A stretch of DNA of 64,000 bases from CAVQCA01 sp963710815 (GTDB taxonomy: Bacteria > Pseudomonadota > Gammaproteobacteria > UBA9214): assembly GCA_963710815.1 (NCBI GenBank), contig CAVQCA010000154.1, positions 14,642-78,641 on the forward strand. The letters are read 5' to 3'. The notes beneath the pieces were generated by a model. The model saw only the letters and a program-made list of their open reading frames with translations. It did no database searches and had not been told where the DNA came from. Below are positions 1-8,591 of this stretch, in pieces. The position numbers were made by a program, and so were the translations under genes. Each line of letters opens with the position of its first letter. Position 1 is the first letter of the stretch.

Positions 1-1035
1 CACCGCCTGCGCCAGCGCCAGTTCGCCTTCCGGGCTGCCCAGCCGCTCCATGACGTCCCAGGCATCCAGGGCCAGAGCCAGGGCGCGCGGATCGGCGTTG
101 CCGATGTCCTCGGAGGCCATGCGCACCAGGCGGCGGGCGATGTAGAGCGGGTCGCAGCCGCCATCCAGCATGCGCACCAGCCAGTAGAGGGAAGCATCGG
201 GGGAGGAGCCGCGCACCGACTTGTGCAGGGCCGAGATCTGGTCGTAGAAATCGTCACCGCCCTTGTCGAAGCGGCGCATCCCGCCGGCGATGACTTCATT
301 CAACACGGCTTCAGGGATGACGCCGTTCGTCTCCGCGAGATCGGCGGCGATCTCGAGCAGGTTGAGCGCCCGCCGGGCATCACCGTCCGCGGCCTGCGCC
401 AGGCGGTCGCGCAATGCCTCCTCCAGCACCAGCGCACGCTCGCCGAGTCCGTGCTCGCGGTCCTCGAGTGCGGCATCGACAATGCGGCGCAGGGCATCGG
501 GCTCCAGCCGTTTCAGGGTGTAGGTCCGGGCCCGGGACAGCAACGCACTGTTGAGTTCAAAAGAGGGATTCTCGGTCGTGGCGCCGATGAAGATGATGGT
601 GCCGTTTTCCACGTAGGGAAGGAAGGCATCCTGCTGCGCCTTGTTGAAGCGGTGCGCCTCATCGATGAACAGGATGGTCAGGCGTCCTTCCTGGGCGCGT
701 ACCCGTGCGGCGGTCTCAACGGCGGCGCGGATATCCTTGACACCGGCCATGACCGCCGAGAGGATGAGAAACTCGGCGTTGGTCTGCTCCGCGAACAGTT
801 TCGCCAGCGTGGTCTTGCCGGTCCCCGGGGGTCCCCACAGGATCATGGAATGAAGCTGACCCTGTTCGATCGCGCGGCGCAGGGGTTTCCCGGGTCCGAG
901 GATATGCGACTGGCCGGTGAAGGCATCCAGCGAGCGCGGCCTCATCCGGTCGGCCAACGGCCGCCAGGTGTCTGTACCAGGGCCTGTTAACACATGTATG
1001 GTCGTCGCGGCGGCGCGGGCCTTGCGCCGGTTCAC
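1..1035 (-). CDS. rarA: Replication-associated recombination protein A (RarA/MgsA), 3' end cut by window edge
   Basis: AAA+ ATPase related to RuvB and clamp loaders that acts at stalled replication forks in the cytoplasm. I translated the minus strand directly: it carries Walker A GPPGTGKTT (about 60 residues in), the following SAVMAGVKDIR segment, and a DEAH-type Walker B (FIDEAHRFNK), then sensor and RarA C-terminal sequence up to base 1, about 345 codons of an expected 440 or so. The start I prefer is GTG at 1035, whose GTGA overlaps the lolA stop codon, which implies translational coupling; a second in-frame GTG at 993 would give a shorter N-terminus and cannot be excluded. The order ftsK-lolA-rarA is the classical gammaproteobacterial one. 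Confidence 0.93.
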   Translation of the reverse strand, partial: MNRRKARAAATTIHVLTGPGTDTWRPLADRMRPRSLDAFTGQSHILGPGKPLRRAIEQGQLHSMILWGPPGTGKTTLAKLFAEQTNAEFLILSAVMAGVKDIRAAVETAARVRAQEGRLTILFIDEAHRFNKAQQDAFLPYVENGTIIFIGATTENPSFELNSALLSRARTYTLKRLEPDALRRIVDAALEDREHGLGERALVLEEALRDRLAQAADGDARRALNLLEIAADLAETNGVIPEAVLNEVIAGGMRRFDKGGDDFYDQISALHKSVRGSSPDASLYWLVRMLDGGCDPLYIARRLVRMASEDIGNADPRALALALDAWDVMERLGSPEGELALAQAV

Positions 1036-1670
1036 CCGGGGTCGCCGACGACATCCACATCCGGCGGCGGTACGAAGTGGAAAATGCCCTCGCCCACCGG
1101 GCCATTGCGCACCAGTTTGCTGAAGGTGAACGTGGTGCTGTTGCCGAATTTGTCCCTGGCTTCAATGCGCGAGAGCGTGCCTTTCGTAAAGAAGAGGCGG
1201 ACATCAACGACGTTACTGTCATCGTTCTTCGGCGTAAGCAGGACTTCCTGTTCACCGTCGGATGCGGGCTGTGCCTGCATCCGGAAGACCTTTTCAAGCG
1301 GCTCATTGCCGCTCAGCAGCATGGCGGGCGTGGCACTGAACACCTTGTCCATCGGCTGTACGCTGACCTGCGCCAGGTCTTCGTCATAGGACCAGAGGTG
1401 CTTTCCATCCGCCACAAGCTGCTGTTTATAGGGTGTCCGGTAATTCCAGCGGAATCTTCCCGGCCGCAGGATCCAGACGTGGCCGTCGGACTCCTGTTGC
1501 ACCTCGCCTTTGCTGGTGAGGACCTGCTGGTGGAAATCCGCCTCCAGGGTATGCAGGTCCGTGAAGAAGGCATGAACGGTATCCATGGCGCTGCCCGCGA
1601 GGACCTGCGGACTCGCCAGAAGACAAGCCGCGAGCGCGAGAAAACGCGGCAAATGCCACAGTCTGCGCAT
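1032..1670 (-). CDS. lolA: Outer-membrane lipoprotein carrier protein LolA
   Basis: Periplasmic chaperone that takes lipoproteins from the LolCDE transporter to LolB at the outer membrane. The 212 residues begin with a typical Sec signal peptide (basic MRRLWHLPR, then a hydrophobic stretch ending SPQVLAG). The mature part has the LolA pattern of an aromatic-rich half-barrel: FHQQVLTSKGE, a GRFRWNYRTPYKQQLVADG segment and LWSYDEDLAQV, then the LRF-type C-terminal strands ending HFVPPPDVDVV. Its ATG at 1670 shares a base with the ftsK stop (TGATG), and its own stop overlaps the rarA start, so ftsK-lolA-rarA look like one transcript. Length and order match the family. Confidence 0.96.
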   Translation of the reverse strand: MRRLWHLPRFLALAACLLASPQVLAGSAMDTVHAFFTDLHTLEADFHQQVLTSKGEVQQESDGHVWILRPGRFRWNYRTPYKQQLVADGKHLWSYDEDLAQVSVQPMDKVFSATPAMLLSGNEPLEKVFRMQAQPASDGEQEVLLTPKNDDSNVVDVRLFFTKGTLSRIEARDKFGNSTTFTFSKLVRNGPVGEGIFHFVPPPDVDVVGDPG

Positions 1671-3976
1671 CAGGCATCAACCGGCGGTGGCGCCAGCACC
1701 TCGCGACTGCCGTTGGATTGCGCCGGGCCGACGACCCCGGTTTGCTCCATGTGTTCGATCATGCGGGCGGCGCGGTTGTAACCGATCTTGAGGCGGCGCT
1801 GCACGCCCGAAATCGAGGCACGCCGGGTTTCGGTCACGATGGACACAGCCTGGTCATACAGGGGATCCGACTCCGTGTCATCGCCTCCTCCCTCGTCGCC
1901 TGCCAGTCCGGGTACCGCGTCGGAGGATGACTCGAGGATCTCCGTCATGTAATCCGGTTCGGACCGACCCTTGAGGTGGCCGACCACCTTGTGCACTTCC
2001 TGATCGGAGACGAATGCGCCATGCACGCGCACCGGCACGGAAGTCCCGGGCATCATGTAAAGCATGTCGCCATGTCCGAGCAAGGCCTCGGCGCCCATCT
2101 GGTCGAGGATGGTGCGCGAATCCACCTTGGCCGAGACCTGAAAGGCAATGCGGGTCGGGATATTGGCCTTGATCAGGCCGGTGATGACATCCACCGAGGG
2201 CCGCTGGGTCGCGAGGATCAGGTGTACGCCGGAAGCGCGCGCCTTCTGCGCCAGCCGCGCGATGAGTTCCTCCACCTTCTTGCCGACGACCATCATCATG
2301 TCGGCCAGTTCATCGACGATGATCACGATAAAGGGCAGTGGCTGCAGCACCGGGTGCTCGGTGCCCTCCAGCATCTCTTCGGGAATGAACAACGGATCGG
2401 GGATCGGTTCGCCCGCCTCTTCGGCGTCTTTCACCTTGCGGTTGTAATTGGCGATATTACGCACACCCAGCGCCGCCATCAGCTTGTAGCGGCGTTCCAT
2501 TTCACCGACGCACCAGCGCAAGGCGTTGGCGGCTTCCTTCATGTCGGTCACTACCGGGGTCAGCAGGTGGGGAATGCCTTCATAGATGGACAACTCGAGC
2601 ATTTTCGGATCGATCATGATGAGCCGGACGTCTTTCGGCAGCGTCTTGTAGAGCAGGCTGAGAATCATCGCATTGATGGCGACGGACTTGCCGGAGCCGG
2701 TTGTACCGGCAACCAGCAGGTGCGGCATCCGTGCGAGATCGGCCACCACCGGCTGCCCGCCAATATCCTTGCCCAGGGCCAGCGTCAGCGGCGAGTGCGA
2801 GCTGTCGTATTCCTCCGAGCTCAGAATCTCGCTCAGGCTGATGATGTCGCGGTGTTCATTGGGTATCTCGAGCCCGATGACCGATTTTCCGGGAATGACC
2901 TCCACGATACGCACGCTGATCGCCGACAGCGCGCGCGCGATGTCCTTGGCGAGGTTGGACACCTGGCTGACCTTCACCCCGGCGCCCAGATCGAGTTCGA
3001 AGCGCGTGATGACCGGACCGGGGTGAACTTCCACCACCTGCACCTCGATGTTGAAATCCAGCAGCTTCATCTCCACGAGGCGCGACATGGCCTCCAGTGC
3101 CGACGGCGAGTACCCCTCCCCCGACGGTCGCGGCGGATCGAGCAATGACAGGGGCGGCAACTCGGTATTCGGTGGCGGATCGAACAACGGCACCTGCCGC
3201 TCACGCTCCTGGCGTTCACTTCTCTGGACCGGCTTGATCACCGGTTCGATGCGCGGCGGCTTGCGGTTGGCGGTTTTTTCCTGAATGGTCCGCACGTGCT
3301 CCTGGCGCTGCCGCTGCGCCCGCCAGCCGGCGATATATTCCGGCAGCCGACCGGCCATGGCATAGACATTGTCCGCCGCGAGGAGAAAGTATTTTCCGGT
3401 AAAATCCATGACCGAGAGCCAGGACAGACCGGTAAACAGCGTGACCCCGGTGAGAAACAGGGCCAGCAGGAACAGGTTAGCGCCCACCGGACTGAACAGG
3501 CCTGCCAGGCCCGAGCCCACCACACTGCCGAGTACGCCTCCGGCGCCGGCCGGCAATGCCCCCGAGGACAACCCGAATTCCAGCGCGGCCAGCCCGCAGC
3601 CGGCGCCCACCGTCAACAGGAATCCGGACCAGCGAATCGCCAGGATATGCAGATCGATCCCGCCGCCGGGTGAACGCCCCCTGAAGACCAGCCAGCCGCT
3701 GTAGGCGAGCATGACGGGCAGCAGGTAGGCGAGGTAACCGAGGAGGTACAGCAATATGTCCGCCAGCCAGGCGCCGACCACACCGCCGGAATTGCGAATA
3801 CCGTGAAGCGTGCCGCTGTGTGACCAGCCCGGATCGAGTGAGTAATAACTGGCCAGGGACACTAGCAGATAAATACCCAGCGTGCCGAGTATGAGCAGCG
3901 CCGCCTCGCGCAAGCCCCGTGTGACATGATGAGCCAGCCTGCCTTTCTCTTCCTTTTTGCGTCGTGCCTGAGCCAA
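1670..3976 (-). CDS. ftsK: DNA translocase FtsK
   Basis: Septum-located DNA pump that clears and orients chromosome termini at division and activates XerCD at dif. The 768 residues hold an N-terminal membrane domain with four or so hydrophobic segments (about residues 20-190), a short proline/charged linker (about 230-290), a RecA-like motor with Walker A GTTGSGKSVAIN near residue 430 and Walker B IVIIVDELADMMM, and a C-terminal winged-helix gamma domain (SISGVQRRLKIGYNRAARMIE) that reads KOPS. The linker is much shorter than in E. coli (1329 residues), as in many other gammaproteobacteria. The start is a TTG at 3976, preceded by AGAGGA at a normal distance; no in-frame ATG fits better. lolA follows with a one-base overlap. 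Confidence 0.96.
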   Translation of the reverse strand: MAQARRKKEEKGRLAHHVTRGLREAALLILGTLGIYLLVSLASYYSLDPGWSHSGTLHGIRNSGGVVGAWLADILLYLLGYLAYLLPVMLAYSGWLVFRGRSPGGGIDLHILAIRWSGFLLTVGAGCGLAALEFGLSSGALPAGAGGVLGSVVGSGLAGLFSPVGANLFLLALFLTGVTLFTGLSWLSVMDFTGKYFLLAADNVYAMAGRLPEYIAGWRAQRQRQEHVRTIQEKTANRKPPRIEPVIKPVQRSERQERERQVPLFDPPPNTELPPLSLLDPPRPSGEGYSPSALEAMSRLVEMKLLDFNIEVQVVEVHPGPVITRFELDLGAGVKVSQVSNLAKDIARALSAISVRIVEVIPGKSVIGLEIPNEHRDIISLSEILSSEEYDSSHSPLTLALGKDIGGQPVVADLARMPHLLVAGTTGSGKSVAINAMILSLLYKTLPKDVRLIMIDPKMLELSIYEGIPHLLTPVVTDMKEAANALRWCVGEMERRYKLMAALGVRNIANYNRKVKDAEEAGEPIPDPLFIPEEMLEGTEHPVLQPLPFIVIIVDELADMMMVVGKKVEELIARLAQKARASGVHLILATQRPSVDVITGLIKANIPTRIAFQVSAKVDSRTILDQMGAEALLGHGDMLYMMPGTSVPVRVHGAFVSDQEVHKVVGHLKGRSEPDYMTEILESSSDAVPGLAGDEGGGDDTESDPLYDQAVSIVTETRRASISGVQRRLKIGYNRAARMIEHMEQTGVVGPAQSNGSREVLAPPPVDA

Positions 3977-4029
3977 AATAATCCTCTTTAGTAACTATAT
4001 GGGCCAATGCGCTAATTTAATTGTCTTTA

Positions 4030-5103
4030 CTATATCAGGCAAACATTTCTTTCAGCGCTGGATGCACCATCTTCACCGGCTTCGACATTGATTCCCCGGG
4101 TCAACGCTTTGCAAGTTTTCCAGTCCGGTCGTGCCATGGCGAGCACATAGGGCAGTAAGGCGGCCGACAGGACCTGTGAAGCGGTCCTGGGTACGGCGCC
4201 CGGCATGTTCGTAACTGCGAAATGGATGATGCCGTCCACCTCATAGGTCGGATTTTCGTAAGTGGTCGGCCGTGTGGTCTCCACGCACCCCCCCTGATCG
4301 ACGGCGATGTCGATGACCACGCCGCCGGCTTGCATTTGGCCGATCATCCGACGCGTAACGACGTGCGGCGCCCGGGCGCCGGTCTTCAGCACGGCACCAA
4401 TCACGAGGTCTGCCCGGCCCACTTCGCGCGCCACCGCGTCCGCATAGGGATACAGGCCGGTCACATTGTCACCCAAGGCGCGCATCGCCGCCAGCCGGTC
4501 ACGGTTGATATCGAAGACCACCACTTCCGCACCGGCCGCGGCAGCGAGTATCGCGGCACTGCCGCCTGCGGTTCCGGCGCCGATGATCACCACGCGCCCG
4601 CGTTCGGCAGCTGGCAGGCCGCCCAGGAGCAGACCCTTGCCGCCTTGCGGCTGATGCAGGAGACAGGTCCCAACCTGAGTGGCGATGCGCCCGGCGATAT
4701 CGCTCATCGGCGCAAGCAGCGGCAGGCGGCCCGCGTCATCCTCGACGGTTTCGAACGCCACCGCGGTCAGACCGATCTCCCGCAGCCGGCGACCCAGATC
4801 CGGTTCCGCGGCCAGATGGAGAAAGGAAAACAGCAGGTGTCCCCTGCCGAGCAGCGCCAGCTCGCTGGCCTGGGGTTCCTTGACCTTGAGGATCAGTTGC
4901 GCACCCGCGTAGACCTCCGCGGGTCCGCGCACTATAGTGACCCCGATGGCGGAATAATCTTCATCGCGGTAACCGGACAGGATGCCGGCGCCCTGTTCCA
5001 GGAGGAGGGTGTGGCCGGCATCGAGCAACGGTCCGCAGGCTTCGGGTATCAGCGCGACCCGCCCCTCCCTGGGTTTGATCTCTCGGGGAATTCCTATGCG
5101 CAT
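4030..5103 (-). CDS. ald: Alanine dehydrogenase
   Basis: NAD-dependent interconversion of L-alanine with pyruvate and ammonia. The reading frame is open further upstream, but the family N-terminus MRIGIPREIKPREGRVAL starts at ATG 5103, giving 357 residues (family about 370). Visible features are the N-terminal substrate domain with RVAL and the lysine in LILKVKEPQ, the Rossmann motif IIGAGTAGGSAA near residue 175, and DIAVDQGGCVETTRPTTY near the C-terminus. The last 15 or so residues are not conserved. The gene is read toward ftsK with a 53-bp gap and diverges from trxB across 166 bp; that gap contains no strong canonical promoter I would commit to. Confidence 0.93.
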   Translation of the reverse strand: MRIGIPREIKPREGRVALIPEACGPLLDAGHTLLLEQGAGILSGYRDEDYSAIGVTIVRGPAEVYAGAQLILKVKEPQASELALLGRGHLLFSFLHLAAEPDLGRRLREIGLTAVAFETVEDDAGRLPLLAPMSDIAGRIATQVGTCLLHQPQGGKGLLLGGLPAAERGRVVIIGAGTAGGSAAILAAAAGAEVVVFDINRDRLAAMRALGDNVTGLYPYADAVAREVGRADLVIGAVLKTGARAPHVVTRRMIGQMQAGGVVIDIAVDQGGCVETTRPTTYENPTYEVDGIIHFAVTNMPGAVPRTASQVLSAALLPYVLAMARPDWKTCKALTRGINVEAGEDGASSAERNVCLI

Positions 5104-5269
5104 GCTTGCTTTACCCTGCCTTCCAACTTTCGTACCATAACCCGTGGCCTTCCATGCGTCCTGTCGAGCCGTTCCGTGCAGTTGACTGCGACTGCAATCC
5201 CCGCCGACCTTCAGATAATGCAACGCCTGTTCGTCAGCGGCACTGTCGATCCAAAGGGAGTAATTATAC

Positions 5270-6226
5270 ATGAGTGATGCGAAGCACTGCCGCCTTCTGA
5301 TACTGGGCTCGGGTCCCGCCGGTTATACGGCGGCCATCTATGCGGCGCGCGCCAATCTCAATCCCGTACTCATCACCGGCCTGGAACAGGGCGGGCAGCT
5401 GATGACGACGACCGAGGTGGAAAACTGGCCTGGTGGAGACGCGGCGTTGCAGGGCCCGCAGCTGATGGAAAACATGCGCCTGCATGCGGAACGCTTCCAT
5501 ACCGAAATCATTTTTGATCATATCCACACCTGCAACCTGAAACAGCGGCCGTTCCGCCTGGAGGGCGATGCGGGTGTCTATACCTGCGATGCGCTGATCA
5601 TCGCCACCGGCGCCTCGGCGATGTACCTGGGGCTGCCTTCCGAGGAGGCCTTCCGTGGCAGGGGAGTCTCGGGCTGCGCGACCTGCGACGGTTTCTTCTA
5701 CCGGGACCAGCCGGTCGCCGTGATCGGCGGCGGCAACACGGCCGTCGAGGAAGCCCTCTATCTCGCCAATATCGCCTCCCATGTCACGCTGGTTCATCGC
5801 CGCGATTCCCTGCGCGCGGAGAAGATCCTGCAGGAGCGCTTGTTCAAAAAAGAAGCCGAAGGCAAAGTGGCGATCGACTGGAACCATGTCCTGGAGGAGG
5901 TGCTGGGCGATGACAGCGGCGTGACCGGCATGCGCATAAAGAATGTAATGGATGAATCGAGCAGCGAAGTCCCGTTGCAGGGCGTGTTTATCGCGATTGG
6001 CCACAAACCCAATACCGCGATCTTCGAGGGACAGCTGGAAATGAAAAACGGCTACATCAAGGTCAGGAGCGGGACGGATGGAGATGCCACGGCCACCAGC
6101 GTGGCCGGCGTATTCGCCGCCGGTGACGTGAGCGACCATGTCTATCGTCAGGCGGTGACCTCCGCGGGTACGGGCTGTATGGCGGCGCTGGATGCCGAGC
6201 ATTTCCTGGACAATCCCGAGGCATAG
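5270..6226 (+). CDS. trxB: Thioredoxin-disulfide reductase
   Basis: FAD enzyme that passes electrons from NADPH to thioredoxin. The 318-residue protein has the FAD site GSGPAGYTAAIYAARA at residues 12-27, the redox-active CATC motif (GCATCDGFFYRDQ, about residue 140), the NADPH site VIGGGNTAVEEALYL just after, and the C-terminal FAD motif GVFAAGDVSDHVYRQ. Length is that of the low-molecular-weight bacterial enzyme (E. coli 321). A GGGAG lies upstream of the ATG. The neighbour order ftsK ... trxB ... aat-infA is ancestral in Gammaproteobacteria. Confidence 0.97.
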   Translation: MSDAKHCRLLILGSGPAGYTAAIYAARANLNPVLITGLEQGGQLMTTTEVENWPGGDAALQGPQLMENMRLHAERFHTEIIFDHIHTCNLKQRPFRLEGDAGVYTCDALIIATGASAMYLGLPSEEAFRGRGVSGCATCDGFFYRDQPVAVIGGGNTAVEEALYLANIASHVTLVHRRDSLRAEKILQERLFKKEAEGKVAIDWNHVLEEVLGDDSGVTGMRIKNVMDESSSEVPLQGVFIAIGHKPNTAIFEGQLEMKNGYIKVRSGTDGDATATSVAGVFAAGDVSDHVYRQAVTSAGTGCMAALDAEHFLDNPEA

Positions 6227-6370
6227 ACGGCGGCGGGGGACTCTCGCCGCGCACGGCCGCCCGCCATCGTCCGCAGCCCCGGGCGACGTTCACGGGCCAG
6301 GCTTCACCGGACGCGAATCATCCCGCGGCGCCGCGGGTCACAACCACGATTTTGCACGCCGCTCCTGAGC
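6227..6370. other. Short trxB-to-FemAB gap with a perfect GC palindrome
   Basis: This 144-bp gap contains a 16-bp perfect palindrome CCCGCGGCGCCGCGGG at 6322-6337, about 35 bases before the next start codon. There is no run of T on either side, so it is not a standard intrinsic terminator. It could attenuate or simply fold in the leader of the next gene. No promoter elements are convincing. Confidence 0.4.
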
Positions 6371-7525
6371 ATGCGTACCGAAGTCATTACACGGCTGGCG
6401 GATATTCCCGCGGATGAGTGGAATCGGGTAACGGGCACCGCCAACCCGTTTCTGCGCCACGAGTTCCTGGCGGCCCTTGAACGCCACAATTGCGTCGGCG
6501 AGGCCTTCGGGTGGTATCCGCAGCACATCGCGGTATTCGATGACACCGGCGCGCTCGCTGGCGTCGCGCCCATGTACCTCAAGGACAATTCCTACGGTGA
6601 ATTCGTCTTCGACTGGTCATGGGCCGATGCCTGCCACCGCGCCGGCAAGCCCTATTACCCGAAGCTGGTCTCCGCCATACCGTATACCCCCGTCACCGGA
6701 CCGCGCCTGCTGGTCAGGGACGATGCCGATCCCGCAAATGTCAGGGGTCTTCTCATCGACACGGCGCTCATGCTGGCAAGGCAAACGCACTGCTCGTCCC
6801 TGCACTGGTTGTTTACCGACGCCGGGGACACCGGGACCCTGCTCGGTCACCACTTCATGCGCCGCACCGGCTGCCATTTCCACTGGCATGACCAGGGCTA
6901 CCATTCCTTCGAGGATTTCCTCTCCCGTCTGAATTCACGCAAGCGCAAGCAGATCAGGCGCGAACGGCGTTATGTCGAGGAGGCCGGCATCCGCATGCAG
7001 ATCATCCATGGCCACGAGGCCGGTGAATCGCTGTGGCGGATCATGCACGAGTTCTACCGCTCCACCTTCGAGAAAAAATCCGGCATTCCGACTCTCTCGC
7101 TGGAATTCTTTCTCGATATCAGCCGCAGCATGGGCGAGCAGATCGTGCTGGTATTCGCCTGGCAGGGCGCGCAGGCGGTTGCCGGCGCCATCAACCTGCG
7201 TGGCGACAAGGCGCTCTACGGCCGGCACTGGGGCTGCAGCGGGTACTATCACAGCCTGCATTTCGAGGCCTGTTACTACCAGGGTATCGAGTACTGCATC
7301 GAAAACCGGCTGAACCTGTTCGAACCGGGCGCCCAGGGCGAGCACAAGATCATCCGCGGTTTCCTGCCGACCCTGACCTGGTCGACGCACTGGATCGAGG
7401 ACCCGCGTTTCCGCCAGGCGGTCGCACAATTTCTCGTCAGGGAGCATGAATCGGTGCTTGAGTATCGGGATGAAATGCAGCGTTATTCTCCGTACCGCGA
7501 ACCCGCGCCGGGGACCGATGCATGA
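6371..7525 (+). CDS. FemAB-like / GNAT-type acyltransferase (peptidoglycan-biosynthesis-like, DUF482 family)
   Basis: 384 residues of the FemAB_like family (PF04339, formerly DUF482), whose members have a GNAT fold and are often labelled peptidogalycan biosynthesis proteins; the true substrate is unknown. Recognisable family blocks are NPFLRHEFLAALE near the N-terminus, GVAPMYLKDNSYGEFVFDW, KLVSAIPYTPVTGPRLL, SRKRKQIRRERR in the middle and FEPGAQGEHKIIRGFLP near the C-terminus. There is no signal peptide or membrane segment, so it is cytoplasmic. The stop codon region overlaps the aat start by ATGA, suggesting joint translation with aat. In Pseudomonas trxB and aat are adjacent, so this gene is an extra member here. 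Confidence 0.85.
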   Translation: MRTEVITRLADIPADEWNRVTGTANPFLRHEFLAALERHNCVGEAFGWYPQHIAVFDDTGALAGVAPMYLKDNSYGEFVFDWSWADACHRAGKPYYPKLVSAIPYTPVTGPRLLVRDDADPANVRGLLIDTALMLARQTHCSSLHWLFTDAGDTGTLLGHHFMRRTGCHFHWHDQGYHSFEDFLSRLNSRKRKQIRRERRYVEEAGIRMQIIHGHEAGESLWRIMHEFYRSTFEKKSGIPTLSLEFFLDISRSMGEQIVLVFAWQGAQAVAGAINLRGDKALYGRHWGCSGYYHSLHFEACYYQGIEYCIENRLNLFEPGAQGEHKIIRGFLPTLTWSTHWIEDPRFRQAVAQFLVREHESVLEYRDEMQRYSPYREPAPGTDA

Positions 7526-8253
7526 CGACGCTGCGTGGCGCTGCTCCCTTCTGGCTGGATCCCGACAATACGGACATCGATTTTCCGGACGTGGAGCTGG
7601 CGCTGAAAGAACCCGATGGCCTGCTCGCCATCGGCGGAGATCTTTCTCCGGCGCGCCTGCTCAGCGCGTATGCCAATGGCATTTTTCCCTGGTATGGTCC
7701 CGGTCAACCGATCCTCTGGTGGTCGCCGGATCCACGCCTCATCCTGCGGCCCGGGTCACTGCGCATCTCCCGCAGCCTGCGGAAGACGCTGAGAAGACGC
7801 GTCTTCAGGGTGACCCTGGACGAAGCCTTCGATGCGGTCATCGGCCACTGTGCCGGACCACGCGCCAATGCGAGCGGCACCTGGATAACTCCCGAAATAA
7901 CGGCGGGCTACCTGGATCTTCACCGGCGGGGATACGCCCACTCGGTCGAGTGCTGGCACGGTGACCGGCTTGCCGGCGGCCTCTACGGCGTGTCGATCGG
8001 ACGTATATTTTTCGGGGAATCGATGTTCGCGCACATCAGCGACGCCTCGAAGGTCGCATTGGTGCATCTGGCGGGGCAATTGAATCGCTGGGGGTTTCCC
8101 CTGCTCGATTGCCAGGTCCATACCCGGCATCTCGAGAGCCTGGGCGCCGTGTCCCTTCCCCGAAAGGAGTTCATCCGGCTACTGCGTTCGGCATCCGCAC
8201 TGCCATCCCCGCCCTCACCCTGGCGATTCGACCCGGATATGGCGCTTTTCTGA
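7522..8253 (+). CDS. aat: Leucyl/phenylalanyl-tRNA-protein transferase
   Basis: Adds Leu or Phe from tRNA to proteins with N-terminal Arg or Lys, marking them for ClpS/ClpAP. The 243 residues contain the family signature GLLAIGGDLSPARLLSAYANGIFPWY, split here as GGDLSPARLLSAYANG and IFPWYGPGQPILWWSPDPR, then SGTWITPEI, GGLYGVSIGRIFFGESMF and LLDCQVHTRHLESLGA. Length is close to E. coli Aat (234). It starts inside the previous gene (ATGA). clpA and clpS lie 350 bp and 2.6 kb further on, so the enzyme, adaptor and unfoldase of the N-end rule are neighbours. The arginyl-transferase gene that follows aat in Pseudomonas is missing here. Confidence 0.95.
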   Translation: MTTLRGAAPFWLDPDNTDIDFPDVELALKEPDGLLAIGGDLSPARLLSAYANGIFPWYGPGQPILWWSPDPRLILRPGSLRISRSLRKTLRRRVFRVTLDEAFDAVIGHCAGPRANASGTWITPEITAGYLDLHRRGYAHSVECWHGDRLAGGLYGVSIGRIFFGESMFAHISDASKVALVHLAGQLNRWGFPLLDCQVHTRHLESLGAVSLPRKEFIRLLRSASALPSPPSPWRFDPDMALF

Positions 8254-8275
8254 TCCTGTCCCCGCCGGGGCAAGG

Positions 8276-8307
8276 TTTTTCTCATCCCCGGGCCTTCCGT
8301 GTATAAT
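8276..8307 (+). promoter_or_regulatory. Probable infA promoter
   Basis: A perfect -10 hexamer TATAAT lies at 8302-8307, preceded by TG, which helps at promoters with a weak -35. The region about 17 bases upstream (TTCTCA) is a poor -35. Transcription would start near 8314 and give a leader of about 36 bases before the infA ATG at 8350. Confidence 0.55.
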
Positions 8308-8349
8308 GCAGCGCCAATTCGCCTATCAGGAGTGGTTAAAACCGGTTTT

Positions 8350-8568
8350 ATGTCAAAGGAAGAACAAATTGAAATGGAAGGGACGGTGGTCGAGACGCTG
8401 CCCAACACCATGTTCCGCGTCCAGCTGGAAAACGGGCACGTGGTAACCGCGCACATTTCGGGGAAGATGAGGAAACACTACATCCGGATCCTGCGGGGAG
8501 ACAAGGTGACCGTCGAGATGACACCCTATGATCTGAGCAAGGCGCGGATTACCTACCGCGCGCGCTGA
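8350..8568 (+). CDS. infA: Translation initiation factor IF-1
   Basis: Binds the ribosomal A site during initiation. The 72-residue protein is an S1-type OB fold with the nearly invariant segments MSKEEQIEMEG, TLPNTMFRVQLENGH, VTAHISGKMRKHYIRIL, GDKVTVEMTPYDL and SKARITYRAR. The frame is open 17 codons further upstream, but the family start is the ATG at 8350. It converges with clpA, 23 bp away, with no clear intrinsic terminator between them. Confidence 0.98.
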   Translation: MSKEEQIEMEGTVVETLPNTMFRVQLENGHVVTAHISGKMRKHYIRILRGDKVTVEMTPYDLSKARITYRAR

Positions 8569-8591
8569 AGCCCCGCATCAGCGCGCGGCAC

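Noticed and set aside
1976..3148. 390-residue open frame on the plus strand across ftsK
   Set aside because: It is a shadow of the conserved ftsK motor domain.
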